DNA of 64,000 bases from Arthrobacter sp. NtRootA1 (lineage in GTDB: Bacteria > Actinomycetota > Actinomycetes > Actinomycetales > Micrococcaceae). How positions within the stretch are numbered: the stretch's first letter is position 1; each line of letters starts with the position of its first letter. The notes under the pieces are model-generated. The model made no database searches. It was not told the origin of the DNA and was given only the letters and a program-made list of their open reading frames with translations. The stretch is from NCBI RefSeq assembly GCF_019976975.1, contig NZ_AP024630.1, positions 2,232,001 to 2,296,000 on the forward strand, in the 5' to 3' direction. Shown in pieces: positions 24,990-32,944 of the stretch. Position numbers and translations under genes: made by a program.

Positions 24990-26216
24990 TCACCACGTGA
25001 CCGGGAGCGTGCGTGTGGCGTAAAGCAGGTCATCTTTGAGCCACTCAAGGTCATCAATGTCCTCTGCGAGTCGAAGACCAGGGTAGCGATTGAAGAGCTT
25101 GCTCACGAGAATGCTGACTTCAAGGCGCGCGAGGTGCTGCCCTGGGCACTGGTGCATACCGTAGCCAAACGCAACATGCGGTATGGGCTTGCGTCGGAGA
25201 TCGAGTTCCGGATGGTCGCCCACCAGTTCCGGATCCCAGTTGGCCGCCAGGAGTGAAACTTGCACGCGTTCACCAGCTTTCAATGACTTCTCGCCAATCT
25301 CGAGGTCCTCCGTAATGTATCGCCATTGCGCGGCCGGGGCAGGGGAGAGATAGCGAATGAGCTCGTCGATGTTCGCTTCGGATATCCCGCCTGCTTCCTG
25401 CATGATGGCCCGTTGCTCTGCGTTTCGCAGCAGCGTCAAGATGACGAGAGTGCTGAACCTCGCAGTCGTATCGAGGGACGCGGTGATGATGCTAAAGACG
25501 AGGCCGCCAGACTCCTCGTCACTAAGAACGTCGGTGTGATCGTGGACCAGCGCGCTTAGAAGGTCGTTGCCTGGATTTTCCCGAGCCTTAGTCACCTTCT
25601 CGGCGGTATACGCCTTCAACTCGCTTATGGCGGTCTGAACTTCCCCGGCACTGACTGTCTGGTCTGACTGTTTCCGCGTCCAGTGGTCAATCTTGCTGGC
25701 TTCTTCGTACGGTATCCCGAGTAGGTGCGAAACCATCAGAGCCGGAAGCTGGGACGTGTACTCCGCAACGAGATCTATTGGACTGGGTTGTGTTGCAAGT
25801 CGGTCCAGCAGTTCGTCGACGATACGCTCAAGCTCGGGCCTCAATTCCTGTACCCGCCTCGGGTTGAGGTGCCTTACGAGCACGGACTTAGCCCGCCTAT
25901 GCTCCTCGCCTTCTCCGACGAGAAGCATGCCTGGCATTTTTAGCGACTCTTCTTCCGCATGGACGACGATACCCAACCGCGTTCCCGGAGCTCGCAGTAC
26001 TTCGCGTACTTCCGCATATCGCGTGATAGCCTTCGCATCTTGGACGCCGGAGCCACCGACCATCGGGTCGATGAAGTCGAAAGATGGCCACTCTCCGCTC
26101 CGACGAGCCTCGGCGAGCTTGGATGACGGTGCCACTCGGTCGACGGGGTCGCGTTCAATCGGTAGCCGCGGTGGAAACTGTGCTCCCTGACGGGATGCCT
26201 TAGTCGCGTTCTTCAT
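24990..26216 (-). CDS. Cytochrome P450 (bacterial class I)
   Basis: 408 residues from ATG at 26216 (AAGGAAG 5-6 bases upstream). The haem motif is FGYGMHQCPG with Cys357 as thiolate ligand. The K-helix ExxR is Glu285-Arg288 (ELIR). The I-helix reads TASLDTT with Asp249/Thr250-251 as the proton-relay pair, but Ser replaces the usual Gly of AGxDT. No membrane anchor, so a soluble class I enzyme needing ferredoxin and reductase, both present at 15496-17072. It likely performs the first hydroxylation of the substrate. The divergent promoter region holds a cluster operator. Confidence 0.93.
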   Translation of the reverse strand: MKNATKASRQGAQFPPRLPIERDPVDRVAPSSKLAEARRSGEWPSFDFIDPMVGGSGVQDAKAITRYAEVREVLRAPGTRLGIVVHAEEESLKMPGMLLVGEGEEHRRAKSVLVRHLNPRRVQELRPELERIVDELLDRLATQPSPIDLVAEYTSQLPALMVSHLLGIPYEEASKIDHWTRKQSDQTVSAGEVQTAISELKAYTAEKVTKARENPGNDLLSALVHDHTDVLSDEESGGLVFSIITASLDTTARFSTLVILTLLRNAEQRAIMQEAGGISEANIDELIRYLSPAPAAQWRYITEDLEIGEKSLKAGERVQVSLLAANWDPELVGDHPELDLRRKPIPHVAFGYGMHQCPGQHLARLEVSILVSKLFNRYPGLRLAEDIDDLEWLKDDLLYATRTLPVTW

Positions 26217-26296
26217 GCGCTTCCTTTTCTGGTGGTCTCGATCCCGAAGCACTGAATTGTTGCAGCACTTCGATCGCACTGCACTGTGCCATCGCG

Positions 26297-26326
26297 ATTC
26301 TATTCGACCAACCGACCGATTGTCTA
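26297..26326 (-). promoter_or_regulatory. Promoter with operator in the spacer, for the P450
   Basis: On the minus strand TAGACA and TAGAAT are 18 bases apart; between them lies the complement of CAACCGACCGATTG (26309-26322), one change from the perfect palindrome at 19075-19088. Same architecture as the HtaA promoter. Confidence 0.6.
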
Positions 26327-26345
26327 CGCGAGTGAGCCGATGAAG

Positions 26346-26385
26346 CTACCCGACGGTTGTTTGATTAAGAATTGGATGCTAACCT
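26346..26385 (+). promoter_or_regulatory. Operator overlapping -35 plus promoter for the ABC operon
   Basis: CTACCCGACGGTTGTTTGAT overlaps TTGTTT (26357-26362); TGC-TAACCT (26380-26385) follows after 17 bases. It matches 7365-7407 closely. Confidence 0.65.
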
Positions 26386-26437
26386 GCACGGAGCTTGGTA
26401 GGACACAACAGCAAAGGAGCTGCAATGTCACTCAACT
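26383..26437 (+). repeat. Leader copy 2, near-identical to 7405-7462
   Basis: Contains GGACACAACAGCAA, then AGGAGCTG and ATGTC, like the leader before the solute-binding protein. It ends in the start of the short ORF at 26425. Confidence 0.7.
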
Positions 26438-26562
26438 GTTATTTCCGCGGCGGCACTGCCTCGTGGCGGCGGCGTCGCATACTGCGGCGAAGAGGCCTAC
26501 CTTGGCCTATGGCTGGAGCCATGTCAACCGATCACTTGGTTGCTTTCGGAGGGGTGGCGTGA
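26425..26562 (+). CDS. 45-residue leader ORF coupled to the ABC ATPase, with an RRRGLPWP motif
   Basis: ATG at 26425 follows AAAGGAGCTGC. The peptide starts MSLNCYFRGGTASW, continues with a run of arginines and RRRGLPWPMAG, and its TGA overlaps the ATG of the ATPase (TGATG). Coupling and the good ribosome site argue that it is translated. The RRRGLPWP string is reminiscent of the RRGLPR..GGEPWP repeats in the cytochrome b gene at 615, although low-complexity arginine codons could explain this. Function unknown. Confidence 0.45.
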   Translation: MSLNCYFRGGTASWRRRRILRRRGLPWPMAGAMSTDHLVAFGGVA

Positions 26563-28130
26563 TGCACGACGGCGAAACACTCCTGTCAGTGCGCGGTGTA
26601 TCGAAGATGTATCCGGGCACCCGCGCACTCGACGGTGTCAACCTCGATGTACGCGGAGGGGAGATTCACGCCTTGGTCGGGGGCAACGGATGCGGCAAGT
26701 CGACACTCATCAAGATTCTCAGCGGCGTCGTCCAGGCTGACGCGGGTGAGGTGCACATTGCAGGTCACACCATGGAAGCGGCCCGAATGCACCCCCGGTT
26801 CGCTCACGACCTCGGCATTAGAGTCGTCCACCAAGACCTTGCAGTGTTTCCGGACCTCAGCGTCGCCGAGAATCTGCGACTCGGCACAGATTACCCGGCA
26901 ACAGGGTTCGGTCAGGTTCGTTGGCGCGAACTGCATCAGGGCGCTCGCGATGCAATAAGGAAGCTGGACATCGCTGCTCGTCCCACTGACCTTATTCGCG
27001 ACCTTCCCGTTGCTGTCCGAGCGCAGATCGCGGCGGCACGGGCGATGCGCGGCATGGATGGTCGCCACGGAATCATCATCCTCGATGAACCCACTGCTTC
27101 ACTGCCCAGGCACGAGGTACACGTCCTCTTCAAAGCAGTGAGACGAATGGCCACAGAGGGTCATGCGGTAGTTTTCGTGAGCCACCGACTGGACGAGGTT
27201 CTCGAACTCACGCAGCGCGTCACCGTAATGCGCGATGGAAGGGTTGTCAGCGAACATGCAACTGCCAGCCTCACCGAGCAAGACCTCATCGGGTCAATTC
27301 TTGGTGAGCGGTCGACGATGGATCGAACCGAACGGCAGGTAGCCGCAGACCGCCTCGAAATCCACCACCCCGGGCGCGCTCCCGGACCTCTTGTTCTGAA
27401 GGTTGCCGATCTCGACGCCGGCCCACTGCGGAACGTAGACCTTGAACTGCGCCCGGGGGAGGTTGTAGGGGTGGCCGGCCTGCTCGGATCCGGCCGGACG
27501 GAGCTCTTACGTGCTCTGTACGGGGACCTGCGGCTGGCATCTGGTCGAGTTGAGTTGAACGGACGAAACGTTGCTTTCCGCAACCCGGGTCAGGCGATCG
27601 CTGCTGGCGTGATCATGGTCCCGGAGGATCGTGTCAACGGTGGCATATTTCCGAACCTCACCGTCGATGAAAACATGTCGGTGAGCGTACTCGGCAAATA
27701 TTGGCGTGGCGGTTGGTTCCGTCGAGCCGCGATCGAACGTGACGCCGGCGTCCTCCGAAAGCGATTCAGGGTGAAGACGCCATCCGGGGACGTAGCGATC
27801 CGGTCACTGTCTGGAGGGAATCAGCAAAAGATTGTGATGGGTCGGTGGCTTCGCCTCAGCCCAAGCCTGCTACTTCTTGACGAGCCGACCCAGGGTGTCG
27901 ACGTCGGAGCGAGAGCGGACATCTATTCGGCAGTCCGTGAGGTGGTCGCTGCCGGCGGCGCGGCGCTGATCGTCACATCTGACTTGGAGGAACTCGCACA
28001 GGTCGTTGATCGGGCGATCGTGCTGCATGAGGGCCGGATTGTCGCCGAGGTACGGGCGCCTGAGCTGAGTGCGCAGGGGCTGAACGAAGTGATCTACCAA
28101 CGGGGAGAGGAATCCAGTGTTGTTGTCTGA
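26562..28130 (+). CDS. CUT2-type ABC transporter ATP-binding protein (RbsA/MglA-like, two ABC domains)
   Basis: 522 residues from ATG at 26562, coupled to the leader ORF. First ABC domain: Walker A GGNGCGKST at 40-48, Walker B IIILDEPTASL; its signature is degenerate (DLPVAVRAQIAAARAM instead of an LSxGQ-type motif). Second domain: GLLGSGRTEL, which is the usual altered Walker A of this family, LSGGNQQK signature and LLLLDEPTQGVDVGA. This dual-domain layout is typical for sugar-class CUT2 importers. It energises import with the permease at 28117, whose start lies inside its 3' end. The binding protein is probably that at 7669. Confidence 0.92.
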   Translation: MHDGETLLSVRGVSKMYPGTRALDGVNLDVRGGEIHALVGGNGCGKSTLIKILSGVVQADAGEVHIAGHTMEAARMHPRFAHDLGIRVVHQDLAVFPDLSVAENLRLGTDYPATGFGQVRWRELHQGARDAIRKLDIAARPTDLIRDLPVAVRAQIAAARAMRGMDGRHGIIILDEPTASLPRHEVHVLFKAVRRMATEGHAVVFVSHRLDEVLELTQRVTVMRDGRVVSEHATASLTEQDLIGSILGERSTMDRTERQVAADRLEIHHPGRAPGPLVLKVADLDAGPLRNVDLELRPGEVVGVAGLLGSGRTELLRALYGDLRLASGRVELNGRNVAFRNPGQAIAAGVIMVPEDRVNGGIFPNLTVDENMSVSVLGKYWRGGWFRRAAIERDAGVLRKRFRVKTPSGDVAIRSLSGGNQQKIVMGRWLRLSPSLLLLDEPTQGVDVGARADIYSAVREVVAAGGAALIVTSDLEELAQVVDRAIVLHEGRIVAEVRAPELSAQGLNEVIYQRGEESSVVV

Positions 28131-29151
28131 AGAGGTTGAAGCAAGAAAAGATCCCAAGGACCGGGCCCGACGGAGCCCCGTCAACCTTGCTGAAAGATAC
28201 GGCCTGGGTGGGCTGCTCGTTCTGATGATACTGGTGTTCGGGTTGGTAGCTCCAACCTCGAGGCTTTTCTTCTCGGCACCCAACATCCAGAATATTCTCG
28301 CCAACCAATCAGTGGCAGGTCTCATCGCCCTGGCCATGGTCATCACGCTCGTTGCGGGATACTTCGACATCTCCGTCGCTGCCATTGCGGGGATTTCCAG
28401 CGTGACGATGGCCTCCCTACTCGCCTCCAATCAGGTACCCCTCTGGATGGCAATGCTGGTGTCCGTACTCTTTGCTCTGGTTGCTGGCGTGATAAACGCC
28501 GCGCTCATCACGGCATTGGATCTGGATCCGTTCATCGTGACTCTCGGGACGTACGTTCTGATTAACGGGATTCTGCTCGCTTTCACGGGAGGCAGGGTGG
28601 TTCAGGGTGTCCCCGCGGAGATCGGAACCTGGGGTGCTGGACAGTGGCTCGGGATCGCCCGCCCCTTCTGGCTGCTTCTACTTGCCGCAACGATCGTCTG
28701 GTACTTGCTGAATCAGACCCCGTTTGGCCGAAGGCTCGCCGCCATCGGCTCCAACAGGAGTGCCGCGGGGCTCGCGGGTATCGGCGTCAAACGGCATGTC
28801 TTCATCGCCTACATGCTAGGTGCCCTGGTGGCTGGTTTCGCTGGAGTCTTACTCACTGTGAGATCGGGTTCTGCCGATGCCGCTTCAGCACCCAGCTTTC
28901 TATTCCCTGCCCTCGCTGCTGTATTCCTCGGCCAGACCACCATCAAGCCCGGATATCCGAACGTCGTCGGTACGATGATCGGCGTCTTTTTCGTCGCCAT
29001 CGCAGTCAACGGCTTCACGCTCCTCGGCGCCCAGAACTGGATCACTCAGGTATTCAATGGCGGCGTTCTCGTACTTGCTGTCGTTTTCTCGAAAGTCATG
29101 GTGAGGGTACGCGATAGAAACGCAAAGAAGGGAAACGGAGAGGCTACCTGA
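28117..29151 (+). CDS. CUT2-type ABC transporter permease (RbsC-like)
   Basis: 344 residues from GTG at 28117, overlapping the ATPase gene by 14 bases, with GGGGAGAGGAA as ribosome site. A hydrophilic N-terminus of about 25 residues is followed by 8-10 hydrophobic segments, and the family blocks DISVAAIAGISSVTMASLLAS and GRRLAAIGSNRSAAGLAGIGVKR (loop contacting the ATPase) are present. It forms the membrane channel for the ligand captured by the lipoprotein. After its stop comes a small scar that looks like the start of a solute-binding protein gene (29251-29285). Confidence 0.92.
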   Translation: MLLSEEVEARKDPKDRARRSPVNLAERYGLGGLLVLMILVFGLVAPTSRLFFSAPNIQNILANQSVAGLIALAMVITLVAGYFDISVAAIAGISSVTMASLLASNQVPLWMAMLVSVLFALVAGVINAALITALDLDPFIVTLGTYVLINGILLAFTGGRVVQGVPAEIGTWGAGQWLGIARPFWLLLLAATIVWYLLNQTPFGRRLAAIGSNRSAAGLAGIGVKRHVFIAYMLGALVAGFAGVLLTVRSGSADAASAPSFLFPALAAVFLGQTTIKPGYPNVVGTMIGVFFVAIAVNGFTLLGAQNWITQVFNGGVLVLAVVFSKVMVRVRDRNAKKGNGEAT

Positions 29152-29746
29152 TCCCGATGGCGGGCTCTTAAGGCTGAGGCTGTAGCGATGCCCTGACTGA
29201 ATTCCAACGGCGGCTCACGATGGAATGTCCAAAAAGTCACTAGGAAGAGAACAGATTGGAAGCACAATGCGATTCACAAGGACACGAACAGAAGTCGTTT
29301 GCTCATCTCGGGAGGTAGATTCGGGGTGGGATAACGCATCGGGATTCGCGAGAGAGGCCTATCCGAGACAGCTAGTTGTCTCCCCCTGGGTAGGAATGCA
29401 CTATGCAGATGAATACTGTTCGAAGCGCAGCCCGAATGACCACGTTGTAGCCCAACCACCCACCCCTGCACGATGAGGTGACACGGTCAAGCCGTCCTGG
29501 CTATTCGATACCCGGGCACCGGACATTCGCCAAGGAAGCGCTCCGTCCCTTCAGCGGCACGATACCGCAGCCGGGCTCGTGCGGACCGGGTCCGGGCGGG
29601 TGCCGGGAGCGAGCGGCATCCGCAGCCGCCGTTCGGATATCAGCACGTAAATTGTGAAAATGCGCAAAACCAGGGCGTCGAGCCCTCGGCTCCCGGAGTC
29701 ACCGGACAGCTGTTCATGTCTTACTGAAGTGCACGAGGAGTAAACG
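29152..29746. other. Gene-poor end of the catabolic cluster
   Basis: Besides the solute-binding protein scar at 29251-29285, I see no convincing gene or terminator in these 595 bases. The composition becomes GC-richer around 29570-29640, without an obvious element. Confidence 0.45.
29251..29285 (+). pseudogene. Scar resembling the 5' end of the solute-binding protein gene
   Basis: AGATTGGAAGCACAATGCGATTCAC-type sequence here (29253-29277) matches the ribosome site and first codons of the lipoprotein gene at 7669 (AGATTGGAAGCAAGATG then GATTCAC). The similarity fades after MRFT. Downstream the frame shows no binding-protein sequence. The position directly after the permease is where CUT2 operons often carry their binding-protein gene. 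Confidence 0.45.
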
Positions 29747-30028
29747 GTGGACCTTCACCTGCAACCGGATTGGCAACGCACTGTCGGGCAGCGTGTAGAA
29801 ATTTGGAAGGGCGGTAAATTGGTCCGTAAAGGCACGGTCGAGGCCGTCATGCCGGACGATTCGTTTCTTTGGATTTCTACAGAAGGCGCCTCACTGAGGC
29901 AGATGGTGTTCCGTCTTGACGGATACGAGGTTTTCTCGAACTGCCTGCTCCCGCGTGCCCCTGCCAGCGACAACGAAAATTTCGGGAGTGAGATCCCGTC
30001 TGCAGCCGCGATGCCACGAAGGTCGTAG
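29747..30028 (+). CDS. Small conserved hypothetical protein, paralog of 32945-33217
   Basis: 93 residues from GTG with CACGAGGAGTAAACG upstream. It reads VEIWKGGKLVRKGTVEAVMPDDSFLWISTEG and RQMVFRLDGYEVF, a pattern of short beta strands with a conserved G-x-V-x-x-V-x-x-D and Trp. The protein at 32945 has the same pattern (IDRVTSDGAIAWVYDDTGRRRLYERCESFEIWV), so the two are paralogs. I know similar small proteins from Arthrobacter genomes but no function. The convergent MarR gene begins its 3' end 5 bases away. Confidence 0.65.
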   Translation: MDLHLQPDWQRTVGQRVEIWKGGKLVRKGTVEAVMPDDSFLWISTEGASLRQMVFRLDGYEVFSNCLLPRAPASDNENFGSEIPSAAAMPRRS

Positions 30029-30032
30029 GTAA

Positions 30033-30581
30033 CTACCGGAGGCAACGATCTTCGGGGTCAACCGTGATCATGATGCGGCGGCTGAGCTCGTTAAGGCGCT
30101 TCAGTTGGGCCTTAGTGAGCGGGTCGAATACGAGCCGGCGTACTTCTTCAACATGTCCGGGCGCTGTTTCAACCACCTTTTCCCACCCTTCGTCAGTGAG
30201 GGAAGCCAGAGTGGAACGTCCGTCGGTGGGGTCAGCTGTTCGTGTAACCCAGCCCCGCTTTTCGAGTCGTCCAACGACTTGGGAGAGGCGGGGCAGGCCA
30301 GATTCGGCCATGACAGCCAGGCTACCCATCCTAAGTGTGCGCCCCGGCGATTCGGAGAGGGTGGACATGACGATGTAGTCGAAATGACTGATGCCGGCTT
30401 GGTGCTGCAGCTGGGCATCCAGTGCTCCGGGAAGCCGCAGAAGGACGCTGGCGAAAGCAAACCATGTGGCGCGTTCCTCCTCATTCAGCCAGCGGGGCGC
30501 GGACGGTGGACTGCCCCCTGCTCCGGGATCGGGCACTTTAGTATTGGCTGACGTTTCCATAGCCCGATTGTACCAACCCAT
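30033..30581 (-). CDS. MarR-family transcriptional regulator
   Basis: 182 residues; ATG at 30560 is an alternative start giving 175. The winged-helix core spans about 60-150 (ISHFDYIVMSTLSESPGRTLRMGSLAVMAESGLPRLSQVVGRLEKRGWVTRTADPTDGRSTLASLTDEGW), with the wing DPTDGRSTLASLT typical of MarR. It is divergent from the DoxX gene, and a near-perfect inverted repeat lies in that promoter (30615-30634). It probably senses phenolic or quinone compounds and controls the DoxX / dioxygenase / oxidoreductase genes; that is inferred from context. Confidence 0.9.
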   Translation of the reverse strand: MGWYNRAMETSANTKVPDPGAGGSPPSAPRWLNEEERATWFAFASVLLRLPGALDAQLQHQAGISHFDYIVMSTLSESPGRTLRMGSLAVMAESGLPRLSQVVGRLEKRGWVTRTADPTDGRSTLASLTDEGWEKVVETAPGHVEEVRRLVFDPLTKAQLKRLNELSRRIMITVDPEDRCLR

Positions 30582-30614
30582 CGGTTCAGCCTTGAACTAA
30601 AAGAATTGAAATCT

Positions 30615-30645
30615 ACTTGCATCTTGAAGCAAGTCTGCTTACAGT
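30615..30645 (+). promoter_or_regulatory. MarR-type operator over the doxX promoter
   Basis: ACTTGCATC-TT-GAAGCAAGT (30615-30634) is a palindrome with one mismatch. It covers TTGCAT (30617-30622), a -35 candidate, and part of the 17-base spacer to TACAGT (30640-30645). A second weaker repeat CTTCA-ATCG-TGAAG follows at 30649-30662. Confidence 0.6.
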
Positions 30646-30723
30646 TTACTTCAATCGTGAAGAGAATTGACCAAGTGTCGGAAGGTCACGCCGCCGGCAT
30701 CCACGCAGCAAAGGATACCCATC

Positions 30724-31098
30724 GTGAACATCACCCTCTGGATTATCGCTTCCCTCCTGGCCCTGGCCTTCCTTGCCGCCGGTGGCATGAAAATTTTCCA
30801 GCCACGGGAAAAGCTGGCCGCCTCTGGCATGGGTTGGACCGAGGACTCAAAATCCGTCACGATCAAGGCCATCGGGCTCGCCGAAATTCTGGGGGCCGTG
30901 GGCCTGATACTTCCCGCGGCCACCGGTATCGCAGGTTACTTGGTTCCCTTGGCTGCGACGGGGTTGGCCATCGTGATGGTCGGCGCAGTAACCACCCACC
31001 TCAAACGGAGCGAGAAGTCGATGGCACTCGTCAATGTTGTCCTCGCCGTTCTTGCCCTGGTTGTGGCCGTTGGACGCTTTGGTGCCGGGGCCTTCTAG
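30724..31098 (+). CDS. DoxX-family membrane protein
   Basis: 124 residues from GTG at 30724 (AAAGGATAC upstream). Four hydrophobic segments: ITLWIIASLLALAFLAAGGMKIF, KAIGLAEILGAVGLILP, GYLVPLAATGLAIVMVGAV and MALVNVVLAVLALVVAVG. The first helix ending in AAGGMKIFQP is typical for DoxX-like proteins, which are linked to quinone/thiol redox control at the membrane. It sits first in the MarR-controlled unit before the LigB-type dioxygenase gene, from which it is separated by 84 bases. Confidence 0.85.
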   Translation: MNITLWIIASLLALAFLAAGGMKIFQPREKLAASGMGWTEDSKSVTIKAIGLAEILGAVGLILPAATGIAGYLVPLAATGLAIVMVGAVTTHLKRSEKSMALVNVVLAVLALVVAVGRFGAGAF

Positions 31099-31182
31099 CA
31101 CCACCACCCCCGGCAGTACCGGGCCGCCTCTCCGCCAGCGCCCTCCCGCCCCAGCAGCGGATCCGTGAAGGAAACCCTTGTC

Positions 31183-32055
31183 ATGACCAACACCACTGAC
31201 CTGTTCAATCCGGCCGTTCCGGCCGGTGCTTACGATGACCTGCTCAAACGTGTCCTGCCCTTGGCGAAGGCGCAGAAATCGTGGCAGCCCGACGACGGGC
31301 CGCTCCCGTCGCTGTTCGTCAGTCACGGCGCCCCTCCCACCCTGGACGACCCGGAATGGCTCAACGACCTCTTCACCTGGTCCCAGAGTATGCCCAAGCC
31401 CCGCGCGATCGTCATCGTCTCCGCACACTGGGAAAACGCGCCCATGGCCATCACCGGTGCCGCGGCCGGGACGCCCCTGTATTACGACTTCGGCGGTTTT
31501 CACCCCCGCTACTACACGTTGAAGTACGCCACCCCGGACGCAACCGCGCTGGCCCGGCGTATTTCTGCAACACTGTCCGACAGGACCACCATCCATCACT
31601 ACGCCAACCGCGGACTGGACCACGGAGCGTTTGTTCCGCTTATGGCCATGTACCCGGCCGCAGACGTTCCGGTCGTGCAGCTCAGCATGCCCAGCCTTGC
31701 CCCCGAAGCCCTCCTCAAGCTCGGCCAGCGACTCAAACATCTTCGCGAAGAGGGTGTCCTGATCATAGGGTCCGGTTTCATGACCCATAGCTTCGAGGCT
31801 ATGCGTCGGCCCGCCCTCGTCGGGTATATGGAGGCGTTCGACGAGTGGGCCAACAACGCCCTCACGAGCGGGGACGTTGACGCGCTTACCGATTACGCGA
31901 CCAAAGGTCCCGGTGCACGCATCGCGCACCCGACCGCGGACCATTTCGTCCCACTGCTCCTGACGCTCGGAGCCGCTACCGACCCAAAAAGCGTCACCAC
32001 CACCATCGACCGCATGCGCTTCGGCAACTCCATACGCTCGCTCCAAGTCGCATGA
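31183..32055 (+). CDS. LigB-type extradiol dioxygenase (DODA / YgiD class)
   Basis: 290 residues from ATG at 31183 with GAAGGAAA before it. Conserved metal and active-site histidines are in SLFVSHGAPP, VIVSAHWE, GLDHGAFVPL and ADHFVPLL, the standard pattern of class III ring-cleavage dioxygenases. YgiD/DODA proteins open catechol rings such as DOPA. In the MarR-DoxX context it may remove catechols or quinone precursors. The enzyme is cytoplasmic and lies 106 bases before the next gene of the unit. Confidence 0.88.
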   Translation: MTNTTDLFNPAVPAGAYDDLLKRVLPLAKAQKSWQPDDGPLPSLFVSHGAPPTLDDPEWLNDLFTWSQSMPKPRAIVIVSAHWENAPMAITGAAAGTPLYYDFGGFHPRYYTLKYATPDATALARRISATLSDRTTIHHYANRGLDHGAFVPLMAMYPAADVPVVQLSMPSLAPEALLKLGQRLKHLREEGVLIIGSGFMTHSFEAMRRPALVGYMEAFDEWANNALTSGDVDALTDYATKGPGARIAHPTADHFVPLLLTLGAATDPKSVTTTIDRMRFGNSIRSLQVA

Positions 32056-32161
32056 ACCGGAGCTTCAAACCTTTTGACCAGGGCCGGGCGCTGCCTAACC
32101 CGTCCCCGACAGCCATCACAACCAGACACTCAAAGAGTGCGGATACCAAGAGGAGATCGTC

Positions 32162-32737
32162 ATGACCCGCATCAGCATTCTCGGAACCGGCAACATGGGC
32201 AAGGCCATCGCGGCCATCGCCGAAAAGGGTGGCAACACCGTCCAAGCCCTCAACAGCAAGGACACAGATCAGCCCGTCACCGGCGACATCGTCATCCTCG
32301 CCGTGCCCTATCCCGCGATCAATGAAGTCCTTGCACTGCGCGCCGGACAGCTCTCCGGCCGCACCGTCGTCGACATTACCAACCCGGTGAACTTCGAGAC
32401 CTTCGACTCCCTCACCGTCCCGGCAGACTCCTCCGCAGCTGCGGAACTAGCCGCAGCACTCCCGCAGTCCAGGGTCCTGAAGGCCTTCAACACCATCTTG
32501 GCCCCCACCCTCGCCATGGGCAGGGTCGGGGACCAGCTCACCACCGTGCTCATAGCAGGCGACGATGCCGACGCCAAGACTGCACTCACCGACGTCGTCA
32601 CCGCCGGCGGCCTCCGTAGCATAGACGCAGGTTCCTTGCGCCGCGCCCGCGAACTTGAAGCACTTGGCTTCCTGCAGATCACCCTGGCCGTTTCCGAACA
32701 GGTCGGCTGGACCGGCGGCTTTGCTGTTGTCAAGTAG
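32162..32737 (+). CDS. NADPH-dependent F420 reductase-like / NADP oxidoreductase
   Basis: 191 residues. ISILGTGNMGKAIAAIAEKGG (4-24) is the NADP-binding motif of the F420H2:NADP oxidoreductase domain, followed by DIVILAVPYPAINEVL, VVDITNPVNF and LKAFNTILAPTLAMG. GDDADAKTALTDVVTAGGLRSIDAG is the C-terminal family block. Actinobacteria use F420, but many members of this group act on other substrates, so a general NADPH-dependent reductase is the safe call. The ribosome site AAGAGGAGATCGTC is good. It is the third gene of the MarR-controlled set. Confidence 0.88.
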   Translation: MTRISILGTGNMGKAIAAIAEKGGNTVQALNSKDTDQPVTGDIVILAVPYPAINEVLALRAGQLSGRTVVDITNPVNFETFDSLTVPADSSAAAELAAALPQSRVLKAFNTILAPTLAMGRVGDQLTTVLIAGDDADAKTALTDVVTAGGLRSIDAGSLRRARELEALGFLQITLAVSEQVGWTGGFAVVK

Positions 32738-32944
32738 CACCCAGTGTTCCCGAATTGGCCTCACTGGAGTAGGACACAGGTACGGCCACCGAGCGGAGGT
32801 AAGAGAGGCAAACATGCCACCGACCTTGGACCCGCAGAGGGCGTCCATAGCTGCAACAGCAGGTTCCGGCACCTCAGTGCCGTATCGGGGCACCCTGAAG
32901 CAACGCCTGGAGCGGCGAATACCGCCGACCGTAGAGATCAAATC

